Origin: Caenorhabditis remanei
Lineage: Eukaryota > Nematoda > Chromadorea > Rhabditida > Rhabditidae
Assembly: GCF_010183535.1 (NCBI RefSeq)
Contig: NW_026526091.1
Span: 62,001 to 126,000, forward strand
Reading direction: 5' to 3'
Length of the DNA stretch: 64,000 nucleotides
Shown here: piece after piece, positions 30,686 through 40,277 of the stretch
Position numbering within the stretch: position 1 is the stretch's first letter
Layout: each line of letters begins with the position of its first letter
The notes under the pieces: generated by a model
What the model was told of the DNA's origin: nothing
What the model saw: only the letters and a program-made list of their open reading frames with translations
Databases searched by the model: none
Program-made: the position numbers and the translations under genes

Positions 30686-31050
30686 TCAGCAGAGACTGTC
30701 ATCCAACAGCTGATCCTGACGACGAGTCAAGAAAAGACAAAGAAGAAGAAGGAGGACGAGAACGACGAAGCCGAAGCCGACAACGAGGAAGATGGTCCAG
30801 GCTGAAAATGTTGAGTTATTTTATTTGAAAATCTCTTTCATTTACCTCCGGAGCTGCTGGCGACAGTGGTCACGGCAGGAGCCGAGACAGTCGTGTTGAC
30901 GAGGGGGGACGCCGCAGTTTCGGCCATCTGCTCACAAATCTCTCCGACCCATCCTTCATCGCAAACACATTGGAACGACTCCAACATCTGCATGCAGAAG
31001 CCATGGAAGGAGCAAGCAGCGTCACACAGGAAAGCAGCGACACGAGACAT
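30686..31050 (-). CDS. Antisense EGF-like single-pass membrane protein (element 1)
   Basis: A two-exon gene opposite to the retroelement: exon 1 31050-30846, a 44-bp intron (GTAAAT...TTTTCAG), exon 2 30801-30686. The product is about 106 residues. Exon 1 encodes one EGF-like module, 'LCDAACSFHGFC', then 'CVCDEGWVGEICE', with spacing C-x3-C-x5-C-x8-C-x-C-x8-C, followed by a Ser/Thr/Ala/Val stalk. Exon 2 begins with a hydrophobic helix ('WTIFLVVGFGFVVLVLL...') and ends in a short cytoplasmic tail starting 'TRRQDQ'. There is no classical signal peptide, so N-out insertion by the transmembrane helix is likely. Element 2 has a homologue at 38052-38470 with identical cysteine spacing and the same phase-1 intron just before the helix. 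Function unknown; a cell-surface or virion-surface role is inferred. Confidence 0.75.
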
Positions 31051-31632
31051 GATTTCGCTGAAAATTCACAATTTCGGTTGAGAATTCGCTGCGAAACATG
31101 GAATTGGACACGAAAATCGTTGAAGAAAGAAGAAAAAACGAAGGAAAACGAGGAAAAATGATGAAAATGGAAGAAAATCGAACGAAAATGGTCGTTTCTC
31201 GTAACCTGTGGTACGGTTCATTTTGGAGCGTTTGTGGTGGATGTTGCGGGGCAGAGCTGGAAGAGGATGGATTTTCGCTGGCAATCTCGCGGATGGTGGA
31301 GGATTCAATCGTGGATCAATGGCCATCTGCGAGTTCGAGTCATTGGCCAACTGCGTGTCTACTCGAGTTCAATCGTGTTCTTCATGCTTCTTCAATTTGG
31401 ACAGTCGTGGTTCCCTGGTGTAGCGGCATTGTTGTTTATGTTGTATTAATTGTATTGTATTTATTATTGTAATTTTTATTGTATATTGAGTGTATTATGT
31501 TTTATTATAGTTTCCATTATTTCATCCCTTAGTCATTTAGGAATTTACTTGTAAATATCAGTTAACTGTAGGTTCCCCAATATTATGTATAAGTCTCCGA
31601 GGACGTCGATGCTCTTCCGGAAGGAGGGGGGA
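31051..31632. other. 3' untranslated region of element 1 with polypurine tract
   Basis: Holds the presumed promoter side of the antisense EGF gene and ends in a polypurine tract (GGAAGGAGGGGGGA, 31619-31632) directly before the 3' LTR. Plus-strand frames at 31098-31472 lack recognisable features and overlap this region only by chance. Confidence 0.6.
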
Positions 31633-32003
31633 TGTCACATGGTACTTTGAACGTTCTCTCATTTGGAGGGGCGTTCCCTGTACTCTGTGTCTCTCTCCCT
31701 TTCTCCCGCGCGGGGTTGTCGACACCCGAGGGTCAGTGGTAGCGGAGTGCTAGGTCCCAAGACACACCAACCGTCTTGCGGTCTATTATTTAATCTTTAA
31801 TTATCTCTTTTATAGTTTTACATGTTTATTCCCATTAAGCCCCTTTAGTATTAGTCTCCCTCTTTAAGTTAACTTTATCTTTCTTATTCTTTAGTCTCCT
31901 CTAATAAATATTTATGTAATCGAGACCGTGTTCGTAAGTGTTGGATTTAAGTAAGTGGAAGGATAAGGTCCAAGTTCACATCATGGACGTCAACCTTATT
32001 AAA
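31633..32003 (+). repeat. 3' LTR of element 1
   Basis: 371 bp, identical to the 5' LTR by eye, followed by the CTAT target duplication at 32004-32007. Confidence 0.93.
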
Positions 32004-33576
32004 CTATCCTACGGTGATGAAACACGATCCATTTCCTATTGGTGCACCTGAAAATGTACCTAAAGGCTCCATGGAAGTACCAATGAGGAAACCAACCGAT
32101 TTGACATTTCGAGGGTTTTTGAGCTGCAAAGTTTTACCACCACGGCATCTGAAGTTACCAGTGTTGCCAATCAAGGACAACGGAAAGCTCTTGTTTGGTC
32201 TTTGTAAAAGTTTGTCACGGCAAAAGTCCACATAGAAACCTCTTCAGTTTTTCAGAATGCTGTAGAGACTCAAATCAACATGATTGTGAACACTCGGACA
32301 ATGATCGTTCGTTCAGCGGAACGTTTACTACAGTGGAACTCCAGAAAGCATTGAGCTTAGGCTACGAAATTACAGAAGTGTTCCATGTGAAGACAGGTAT
32401 TTGGGGGATTCATGTAATTTTATTTTTGCAGGGTGTCAAGTATGAAAACTGGGTGCAAAACGATGAAAGTGGTCGTGGAGGACTATTCACCTCGTACATC
32501 AACCAAATGATGGAGGAAAAAATTGTGAGTGAGACTGTGCTGGGTGCCTAATTTATTCAACCATTTTCAGTATAGCACAGGATGGCCAGCAAATGTCAGC
32601 ACAGATGCTCAAAAAGACGCGTACTGCAAAGCATACTTTGACAAGGAACAAATTCATCTCACAGACTACTCACGATTTTCGAAAAATCCAGGAAAGAGAG
32701 CTGTTGCCAAATTGATGTTGAACTCACTGGTATGGCTTCAATGTTCTCACTGTAGATAAACCAATTTTTTCAGTGGGGCAAATTTGCACAGCGAGTGGAT
32801 CGAGAAACGACTTGCATAGTGACAGACCCAACGGTTTTCTGGAACATTTTCTATGACACAACAATCGTCATTTCGGATGTACTATGTGTGAATGATGCTC
32901 TGATCATCAAATACAGGAAACAGGCAGAAACTCTTGAGAGTTTCAAAACCAGTGCAATGCAACTTGCTGCACTCACTACGTCTTATGCTCGTCTTCGACT
33001 CTACCGCTTCATGGAGATGGTTGGTGCGGAAAACATCATGTACACAGGTATTTTCCAGTCAGTGGTCAATTTTTCGCACTCAAAATTTACAGATACGGAT
33101 TCAATCATTTATGCTGTACCCGAAGGATCAAATGACCCCTTGCGTGGAGAAATCGGACCTTATCTCGGGCAGCTTACTGACGAATTGGATGGCACAATGA
33201 CAGAATTTGTAACCCTAGGCCCCAAAACGTATTGCTACAAGGAGGTGTCAGCCGATGAATCCCTGAAGGTGAGTGGTATAAACAAGTTTAATGCGATAGA
33301 TTACCAAATTTTCAGGTTGTTCGAAAAGCAAAAGGCATCACAGTCAATTCCGTCGTCAAAAATCTAATGTCTTTCGATCTGATGAAAAACATGGTGGATG
33401 AAGTTCTGCAGGATGTATATCAACGAACCCGACTTCAATTTCCGCAACACGTCATGTATCGCGATGCATATCACCACGTGTACAGCAAAAAGATTTCCAA
33501 AAAATTCCAGTTCACCTTCAACAAGAGACGCATCGTCTCCGATGGATCTACACTCCCATATGGATTTTGTGCCTGA
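32004..33576 (+). pseudogene. Protein-primed DNA polymerase B, C-terminal part (disrupted copy)
   Basis: Continuation of the polymerase gene after LTR element 1, beginning at the Pro of the motif A 'SLYPTVM' region (four target-site bases repeated). Further short-intron exons encode 'MEVPMRKPTDLTFRGF', motif B 'KLMLNSL-WGKFAQR' split by an intron at about 32730-32773, and motif C 'TDTDSIIY' at about 33092-33112, the catalytic Asp pair. The C-terminus ends 'GSTLPYGFCA' at 33576. The motifs themselves are preserved; the defect is the insertion. As a stand-alone piece it has no promoter or start of its own other than the LTR. Confidence 0.88.
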
Positions 33577-33840
33577 AATTATGAAATTGTTGTTGCTCGC
33601 ATATAAATAATTGTCATTGCTCACCTTAAACCTATAAAAAATTTTGAACCATGTACTTTTACAAGTTTTCAGACTGAATTTGCTGTGACCAAGTTTGAGA
33701 GTGAAGTATATCTGTAGCCAAGTTTTGAGTCTGAAGTAGCCTTGATGGGACCAAATTTCAAACACAAAGTGTATTTGTGGGTAAATTTTCAAAATTCCAT
33801 CATTCTGCGCAGCATTTGGAGACTGAAGTGCTTTTGCTAT
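33577..33840. repeat. Degenerate tandem repeats after the polymerase
   Basis: Units of about 60-65 bp with the theme 'GACCAAATTT...CATTTGGAGACTGAAGTGCTTTTG' occur here and continue after the solo LTR to about 34460. The LTR inserted inside this repeat zone. No gene. Confidence 0.6.
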
Positions 33841-34232
33841 TGTGAACGGGGAGAACCAGACTCTAGTCTGGCTTCCCCTCTTTCGCAATCCTCTCCTCTT
33901 AGCGGCCCACCACCAAGAGGAGAGACGGAGGAGACAGGCTCCGCCCCTACTCTAAGGAGCAGGGACGGCGCCCTCTCTTTTTCTTTAGTCTCGAGATAGC
34001 CTTAGCTCTGGGAAGTCACCTGTCCAGGGATGAAACCCCGATCTACAGTAACACCGTAGTTCGGGAGTTCACTAAGGTTACTTCACTCGATATTTACTCA
34101 ACTATAATAAACCCATATATATTCAATAACCAACTGTCTTCTATTTATCTTGTGTCCTACCGTAACCCCAAGTCCGAGGGATCGGATAAAGGTTGAGCTA
34201 GAATGAAGGGCATCGGGAGCGTCCCCTTCACA
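33841..34232 (+). repeat. Solo LTR of LTR element 2 family
   Basis: A 392-bp LTR, TGTGAACGGG to CCCTTCACA, identical by eye to the two LTRs of element 2 (36607-36998 and 50837-51228). It is flanked by CTAT on both sides (33837-33840 and 34233-34236). The full-length element occupies the mirror-image site in the right arm with the same CTAT. AATAAA occurs near 34106. Confidence 0.95.
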
Positions 34233-36606
34233 CTATGATCAAATTTTCAAATTTACATCTTTCTGGGCCACATTTGGAGAATGAAGTGCTTTTGATATGA
34301 CCAAATTTCCAAATTTACATTATTTTGTGCCCACTTTAAAGAGTGAAGCGCTTTTGATATGAGCGAATTTCATATTCATATTCATATTCTTGTCACCAAA
34401 TGTTCTGACTGAAGAGCTTCTGAAACCATGTTTTCAGACATATTTGGTTTTGTGACTAAATTTCAGTCTGTAGTGTTACAATTTCAGAGAATGCCAATTT
34501 GTAACCGTTGCAAAAATCCACATCACGTAAAATAGTTTATGACGAAACAGCTGAGGAGCAACTCAGATAAAACTCAGTTAAGGTACAACAGTTTGCGAAT
34601 CTCATTCCTGATGAAGTTGCATCAATCCTTGGAAATCCATGCTTATGTATCTCAAAAATTTACAAGCATTGCAACACAAAATAAGGAGAAATGCATTTTC
34701 TGTCCAAAAACTACAACTTTCCAGTCTCATTCCTAATGAAAGTGATGTCAGGCTCTGGGAAGTCGTGCTTATCGGGCTCAAAATATACAAAAATCACAAT
34801 GCAGATTAAGGAGAAATCCATTTACAGGCCAAAAAGTGGATGATTTCAACCAAAATTCTGTAAATGCAAACCATTTTGAGCCACTATAAGACCCAGAACT
34901 GGGAAATTGAGGGGTTTAAGTACACGAGAGAAGTATGGGGGAATATGAGGCGAACGAATTTTTGTAGTCGCTGCGTCTCTCGCTTGGAAGGGTCGGGGCT
35001 TATTCTCTGCCTCTCTCTCACTCACACACTCTCTCACTCTGTAGCCTATCCTTCGCGCCTGTCATTGATGAGGCGTCTATCCTTAATGAGGTCCTTAATG
35101 CTTATCCTTAATGAGGTGCCTATCCTTAATGTGGTACACATCCTCAGTGACGTGCGTAGTACACATACAGGCCTATCTCTACGCATATCCCACATTGGAC
35201 TTTTTGGAAAATCAGTCAGAGTACCGGGTTGGGTATCGAACCTACCTTAGGCGATCGACCGCACGTGTAACCTAGACCAAGGGGTGAGGTGATGTTTATA
35301 TACCGAGCGCCCGCGCCCCTTGAGCGCCCGGTGTGAGGAGCGAGGGGGTTGTCTCTGCGTCTCTCATGCCAAACACACCTCGAGAGACGCAGAGACAACC
35401 CCCTCGCTCCCCTCACCGGGCGCTCGAGGGGCCGCGGGCGCTCGGTATATAAACATCACCTCACCCCTTGGTCTAGGTTACACAGTTAGCGCACCCGGTT
35501 GTGTGTTTAATCAGCGGTCGGTCGCCTCCGGCAGGTTCGACACCCAACCCGGTACTCTGACTGATTTTCCAAAAAGTCCAATGTGGGATATGCGTAGAGA
35601 TAAGCTGGTATGTGTACCTCATTAAGGATACGCACGTCACTGAGGATGTGTACCTCATTAAGGATAGGTACCTCATTAAGGATAGGCACCTCATTAAGGA
35701 TAAGCACTAAGGACCTCATTAAGGATAGGCGCCTCATCAATGATAGGCGTGAAGGATAGGCTTCAGAGTGAGAGAGTGTGTGAGTGAGAGAGACGCAGAG
35801 AATAAGCCCCGCCCCCTCCAAGCTACAAAGTGAGAGAGTGTGTGAGGTGGAGAGACGCAGAGACATGACTACAAACTACAAAAGTTCGCCTTATATTCCC
35901 CCATACTTCTCTCGTGTACTTAAACCCCTCAATTTCCCAGTTCTGGGTCTTATAGTGGCTCAAAATGGTTTGCATTTACAGAATTTTGGTTGAAATCATC
36001 CACTTTTTGGCCTGTAAATGGATTTCTCCTTAATCTGCATTGTGATTTTTGTATATTTTGAGCCCGATAAGCACGACTTCCCAGAGCCTGACATCACTTT
36101 CATTAGGAATGAGACTGGAAAGTTGTAGTTTTTGGACAGAAAATGCATTTCTCCTTATTTTGTGTTGCAATGCTTGTAAATTTTTGAGATACATAAGCAT
36201 GGATTTCCAAGGATTGATGCAACTTCATCAGGAATGAGATTCGCAAACTGTTGTACCTTAACTGAGTTTTATCTGAGTTGCTCCTCAGCTGTTTCGTCAT
36301 AAACTATTTTACGTGATGTGGATTTTTGCAACGGTTACAAATTGGCATTCTCTGAAATTGTAACACTACAGACTGAAATTTAGTCACAAAACCGAACATG
36401 TCTGAAAACATGGTTTCAGAAGCTCTTCAGTCAGAACATTTGGTGACAAGAATATGAATATGAATATGAAATTCGCTCATATCAAAAGCGCTTCACTCTT
36501 TAAAGTGGGCACAAAATAATGTAAATTTGGAAATTTGGTCATATCAAAAGCACTTCATTCTCCAAATGTGGCCCAGAAAGATGTAAATTTGAAAATTTGA
36601 TCATAG
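34233..36606. repeat. Core of the large inverted repeat
   Basis: The two halves, 34233-35365 and 35382-36606, mirror each other around a 16-bp spacer (35366-35381). They contain degenerate tandem repeats of about 65 and 130 bp, a short 18-20-bp array of CCTCATTAAGGATAG units (35055-35145 and 35615-35760, with more copies on the right), and a GC-rich stem near the axis. No credible gene. A tRNA-like B box GGTTCGACACC lies near 35532, with a mirrored GTTCGATACC on the left. Confidence 0.9.
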
Positions 36607-36998
36607 TGTGAAGGGGACGCTCCCGATGCCCTTCATTCTAGCTCAACCTTTATCCGATCCCTCGGACTTGGGGTTACGGTAGGACACAAGATAAATAGAA
36701 GACAGTTGGTTATTGAATATATATGGGTTTATTATAGTTGAGTAAATATCGAGTGAAGTAACCTTAGTGAACTCCCGAACTACGGTGTTACTGTAGATCG
36801 GGGTTTCATCCCTGGACAGGTGACTTCCCAGAGCTAAGGCTATCTCGAGACTAAAGAAAAAGAGAGGGCGCCGTCCCTGCTCCTTAGAGTAGGGGCGGAG
36901 CCTGTCTCCTCCGTCTCTCCTCTTGGTGGTGGGCCGCTAAGAGGAGAGGATTGCGAAAGAGGGGAAGCCAGACTAGAGTCTGGTTCTCCCCGTTCACA
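36607..36998 (-). repeat. 3' LTR of element 2
   Basis: 392 bp, identical by eye to the 5' LTR and to the solo LTR. A C-run on the plus strand (36999-37006; GGGGGGA on the coding strand) is the polypurine tract next to it. Confidence 0.93.
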
Positions 36999-37198
36999 TC
37001 CCCCCCGGTTGGAAAAGTGACCGTCCCTGGTCACCAAAAGGAGGAGACCTACATATTATCAATTAAATATTGTATATATATATATAAAAAAAAGAACATT
37101 TACATAAAAAGAATTAAAAGAAAGTGATGTTAAAGACAATAAACGCTAACCTAAAATTACCTAAATTATTATTGTGAAAAGAAAAATTATTATCCTTG
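36999..37198. other. 3' end of element 2 before the LTR
   Basis: AT-rich tail with a TATATATATA run at about 37074-37085 and the polypurine tract at 36999-37006. No gene. Confidence 0.5.
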
Positions 37199-37750
37199 CT
37201 ACATTCTGAATGGGTATTGTGGGTATTGGGGTGGGAGAATGAATTGTGGGGCGGGTTGTGGTGAGACATAATGGATGGTTGGTTGTGAAATCAATTGGGG
37301 TGGAATTTGGGATGGGATTTGGGATGGAAATTGTGGTGGGAAGTGAGGGGCCGCTATTTGCACTACCTGGGGTTGGTGGTACAGTGTAGGCGGATATTGC
37401 AACAGCTGCTGTGGACGCTGCTGCCCGTTGTTCTTCTTTTGCCCTTTCTTCTGTTGCCATTTCCTTCCTGGAGTTCCAGCTGGGGTTTCCTTCTTCTTTC
37501 TTCCTTGTGCTCCTCCTCTCCCGTTGTTCTCCATCCTTGTGTTTCCTCCACGTCTCCAATTCCCTCGTCTCGGACCGGTGTTCCTTGGTGGGCTTCGTCT
37601 TGGGGAGCGTCTTCTTGCTGGGCTGCGGATTCTGAACGGTCCTCTGCCTGCCGGAAACTGCACCCTTGATCTTAGAGTGGAACTGGAAAATTCTATATTT
37701 TTAGTTTCTTCCGACTTTTCTTTGGCAATTTTCTTCTTTTGGGAATTCAT
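37199..37750 (-). CDS. Basic Arg/Gln/Pro-rich accessory protein of element 2
   Basis: A 183-residue protein from the ATG at 37750. Residues 1-20 are Lys-rich ('MNSQKKKIAKEK'). Residues about 40-85 are strongly Arg-rich with 'RSPARRRSPRRSPPR' and 'RRGNWRRGG'; the C-terminal half is Gln/Pro-rich. The composition suggests an intrinsically disordered RNA-binding or nuclear-import protein. C. elegans Cer1 is reported to encode an accessory protein (CERV) for RNA export, and a similar job here is possible, but I see no proof of homology. Element 1 has no equivalent. An upstream non-AUG extension is possible. Low-complexity composition limits certainty that it is translated. Confidence 0.5.
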   Translation of the reverse strand: MNSQKKKIAKEKSEETKNIEFSSSTLRSRVQFPAGRGPFRIRSPARRRSPRRSPPRNTGPRRGNWRRGGNTRMENNGRGGAQGRKKKETPAGTPGRKWQQKKGQKKNNGQQRPQQLLQYPPTLYHQPQVVQIAAPHFPPQFPSQIPSQIPPQLISQPTIHYVSPQPAPQFILPPQYPQYPFRM

Positions 37751-38051
37751 TGTTCGCGGCAATCAAAAAATCCGTTTTTAAATTTCCGCGCAAATGATTT
37801 CCCGAGGTGGCCCGCAAGTGCGCTCTACTGGACTGGCGTTTTCAAAAGTTGTTTATTTGTTTTTGGCTATAATTTTCGATTTTTCCTGCTATTTTTCGAC
37901 GTTTTCTCGTTTTTTCCCGTCGTTTTCCTTCACCAATTCCATTTTTAATCAACAACTTAGCCATTTTCCAGCATTTCCTCGTTTTTCTCGTGATTTTTCT
38001 CACGATTTTCCATTTTCCGTTAACAATTTAGCCTTTTTCCAGACTCCCGTC
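37751..38051. promoter_or_regulatory. Divergent spacer between accessory ORF and antisense EGF gene
   Basis: A 300-bp T-rich interval between the ATGs of the minus-strand basic ORF (37750) and the plus-strand EGF gene (38052). It must contain any private promoter of the EGF gene. No motif stands out. Confidence 0.35.
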
Positions 38052-38470
38052 ATGCAACGTGTCGCTCTCGGGCTCTGTCCCTCAGACTGCTCAATGCGTG
38101 GTACTTGTCGTCTCGTCGGAGGATTTGCCAAATGCTTTTGCCGAAAAGGGTGGACCGGAGCTGCCTGTGAGACCGCGACCGCGGCTGTTGCTTCCACCGT
38201 CATCCCGAGTACTCCGGACTCCAGTATTCTCGGTAAGCTGAAATTCTTAACCAATTTTTTCACCTCTCATCTCTTCTTGCAGTCCCCATCTTGCTCGTCG
38301 CGTTGCTGAGCCTGCTCGTTGTCTGCCTCGCGGCTGTCGTCGTCTATCTGATGTCTGGTAGGCGCTCAGTTGGATGTGTCGATTTCGACGCCGAAATCGA
38401 GAGTGGCAAGGCTATGCTCCACGAGAAGGCTACTTTCTGGAAGAAGGTTAAGGCTCGATTTGTTAACTGA
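38052..38470 (+). CDS. Antisense EGF-like single-pass membrane protein (element 2)
   Basis: A two-exon gene opposite to the retroelement: exon 1 38052-38232, a 50-bp intron (GTAAGC...TTGCAG), exon 2 38283-38470. The product is about 122 residues. The EGF-like module reads 'LCPSDCSMRGTCRLV', then 'CFCRKGWTGAACE', with spacing C-x3-C-x5-C-x8-C-x-C-x8-C, exactly as in element 1. A Thr/Val/Pro/Ser stalk follows. Exon 2 starts with the helix 'ILLVALLSLLVVCLAAVVVY' and has a cytoplasmic tail of about 40 residues ending 'FWKKVKARFVN'. Both genes start 'MxRVA', and the phase-1 intron lies directly before the membrane helix in both. There is no signal peptide. Sequence identity is low outside the cysteines, so conservation of the architecture suggests selection. 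Confidence 0.8.
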
Positions 38471-39201
38471 GGCCCGCGGATTCCTTGAAATTTAATTTTC
38501 CCTTCTCTGCTTTCCCTTCTGAACCTCTCACTTTAATTGTTACTTCTTTTACTGCACTGATCTTATTTTCTTAAGTTTTCCATGTTCGATTAAGCTAGAT
38601 CTCTCTCTTTGATCTTATTTTCTCTTTCGCCGGGTATTTGAGGCGTGTAGCTTAATCCAATTATCTTTTTATCTGATTTCCCCAAAATCTCTCGATTCTA
38701 CTAGGATTTTTCTCTCATTTCTTCTCGTTCTTCTGATATCTCTTTTATCTCTTCTCATTCTTCTACTCATGTTCTCTGTTATCTCTCCACTTTCTAACCT
38801 TTCTTATTTTTACCCATTTTCTCGATTTCTCTGTACTCTCTCGTTCTCCTGTTGTCTCTCTATTTCTCATCTCACGGGTGTTTCAATTTGTTGACGGGTT
38901 GCTTTTTATTGTTACGGCTACACAAAAGAATGAAGTCCCGTTGTTAATAATCATTCTTAGCTAATTTAAATATTCGCTTTTCAGGAGTTTTTCTCTAGAT
39001 GAAAGGATTTTAATATTCTTTTGGCAAAACTCTTTTCTTCTGGTAACCAGTGAAACAAAGTGAACGATTTTCTTACGAACTGCCAACCTTCTCGACCACC
39101 TTCTATTTTTAGATGACGTTTATTCGAAGGGATAAATTCTCTGGTATATATGGTATTATTCTAAATTATGATAGAGGAGACGAGAAAAAAAAATTCGACT
39201 A
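38471..39201. other. Pyrimidine-rich spacer between EGF gene and 242-residue ORF
   Basis: A T/C-rich stretch full of TCTCTTT and TTTCTC motifs. It separates two convergent genes and holds no credible frame. It probably includes the 3' ends of both transcripts. Confidence 0.5.
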
Positions 39202-39930
39202 TTATTCCAAATCGTCTGTCGCCACGATTTCCCATTCTTCGTTCTCCGAATCCTCCTCCTGAGGGTTTCTTCCTTGCGGCATGGTGATTCTTGCGAACCC
39301 TCTGAGTGGTCTCTGTCCCTCCGGAAGCCAGACGTATGGGTGTGGGGACCGGAGTAGTGGCTGGAGTCCTGCCTCCTCTGCTGATTGATATCTTGTTACA
39401 AAGGCTGCATTCCCCTCCTTTTCTTCCGTCGTGAACCGTCGTGCCATTCCGATGGCAATGGCTCCGTCCCTTCCCATTTGGAGCTCCATGCTCAGTTTTT
39501 TCTCCTTCGAGAAGGTCTTGAGCCATGCCTCCACTGCTGAGTTTGTATGCTTGACTTTCGCGAACGGAAAGAATCCGTTGTAGTAGTGGCCCGTCTCCCC
39601 GAACCACGGAAACTGATTGTGAAAGAGGACCTTCAGTAGCAGTTCCCCTCCTTTTTGATTTTGGCTGGGAAGGTAGATCGATTGAATTCCTAATTTTTCT
39701 CCATCCAATTTAACTTTCCATCCAGAACAAGTTGTTTCATCTAATTCCCCTTTCCTTGGATGGTAGTCTTCGGAATAGACAGTGATTTCAAAGAGCTCTC
39801 CTGGTTGCCTTTTCTTTGATTGGTTGTGAATGACTAGGTTTTCTTCGAATTTCGGGGTGAAGAGCATGACTCTTCCTCCTTCTTCCGAGATGACCATAGC
39901 CTTGACAATCGTTACGTTGTTGCACGCCAT
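39202..39930 (-). CDS. Accessory ORF of element 2, 242 residues, unknown
   Basis: An intact frame from the ATG at 39930 ('MACNNVTIVKAMVIS') to 39202. It lies downstream of pol on the coding strand and is separated from it by about 350 bp. The N-terminal two-thirds looks like a compact beta-rich domain ('GRVMLFTPKFEENLVI', 'GELFEITVYSEDYHP'). The C-terminal tail is acidic ('EEDSENEEWEIVATDDLE'). There are no cysteine clusters, no signal peptide and no membrane helix. Element 1 has no match. I do not recognise it. It could be an accessory regulator expressed from a spliced mRNA. Confidence 0.55.
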   Translation of the reverse strand: MACNNVTIVKAMVISEEGGRVMLFTPKFEENLVIHNQSKKRQPGELFEITVYSEDYHPRKGELDETTCSGWKVKLDGEKLGIQSIYLPSQNQKGGELLLKVLFHNQFPWFGETGHYYNGFFPFAKVKHTNSAVEAWLKTFSKEKKLSMELQMGRDGAIAIGMARRFTTEEKEGNAAFVTRYQSAEEAGLQPLLRSPHPYVWLPEGQRPLRGFARITMPQGRNPQEEDSENEEWEIVATDDLE

Positions 39931-40277
39931 CTTCAAGAAAACTCAATTAGTGATGCATGTCTAGTTCCTTCCTTTAATAATTTTCTTTTCCGACTAGGCC
40001 TTCCCCCTTTCGCTCTTCTTTTCGCTGCTCTTCGCATTTCTTTTCCGTTTCCCTTTCTATTACAACTCATTACACTTTCTCTCGTTTTACACGTTCTTTC
40101 TGACTTTCCTGGACGGGAATTTTACTAGAACTCTTATTTATTGATTATTTATTAATGCAAATTAAAAAAAGAGTAGGTTATATGTTTCTAAAATGAAATA
40201 GAGTATTTTAATAGCATTTTAACAGTATTTTGAAAGTCTAATAACTGGGCGGCTGTTGATGGCAATACTTCTTGTGG
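39931..40277. other. Spacer between pol and the 242-residue ORF
   Basis: AT-rich, with no frame of interest on either strand. Confidence 0.5.

Larger units (their letters stand above)
20640..32003 (+). mobile_element. LTR retroelement 1 (Ty3/Gypsy type with env-like domain)
   Basis: An 11,364-bp element with 371-bp LTRs (20640-21010 and 31633-32003) that look identical by eye, so the insertion is recent. The target duplication is CTAT (20636-20639 and 32004-32007). The mirrored polymerase copy at about 53065-53080 shows the empty site with one CTAT. The primer site follows the 5' LTR directly and a polypurine tract ends at 31632. It carries one long Gag-Env-Pol frame and an antisense EGF-like gene. 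It interrupts polymerase motif A in the left Maverick copy. Confidence 0.95.

Noticed and set aside
31098..31472. 124-codon plus-strand frame in the element 1 3' region
   Set aside because: It covers the upstream side of the antisense EGF gene, has a simple Lys/Glu start, and has no counterpart in element 2.
35320..35625. Open frames over the palindrome centre
   Set aside because: They cross mirrored GC-rich repeats and encode the same peptides twice in reverse context; no gene-like features.
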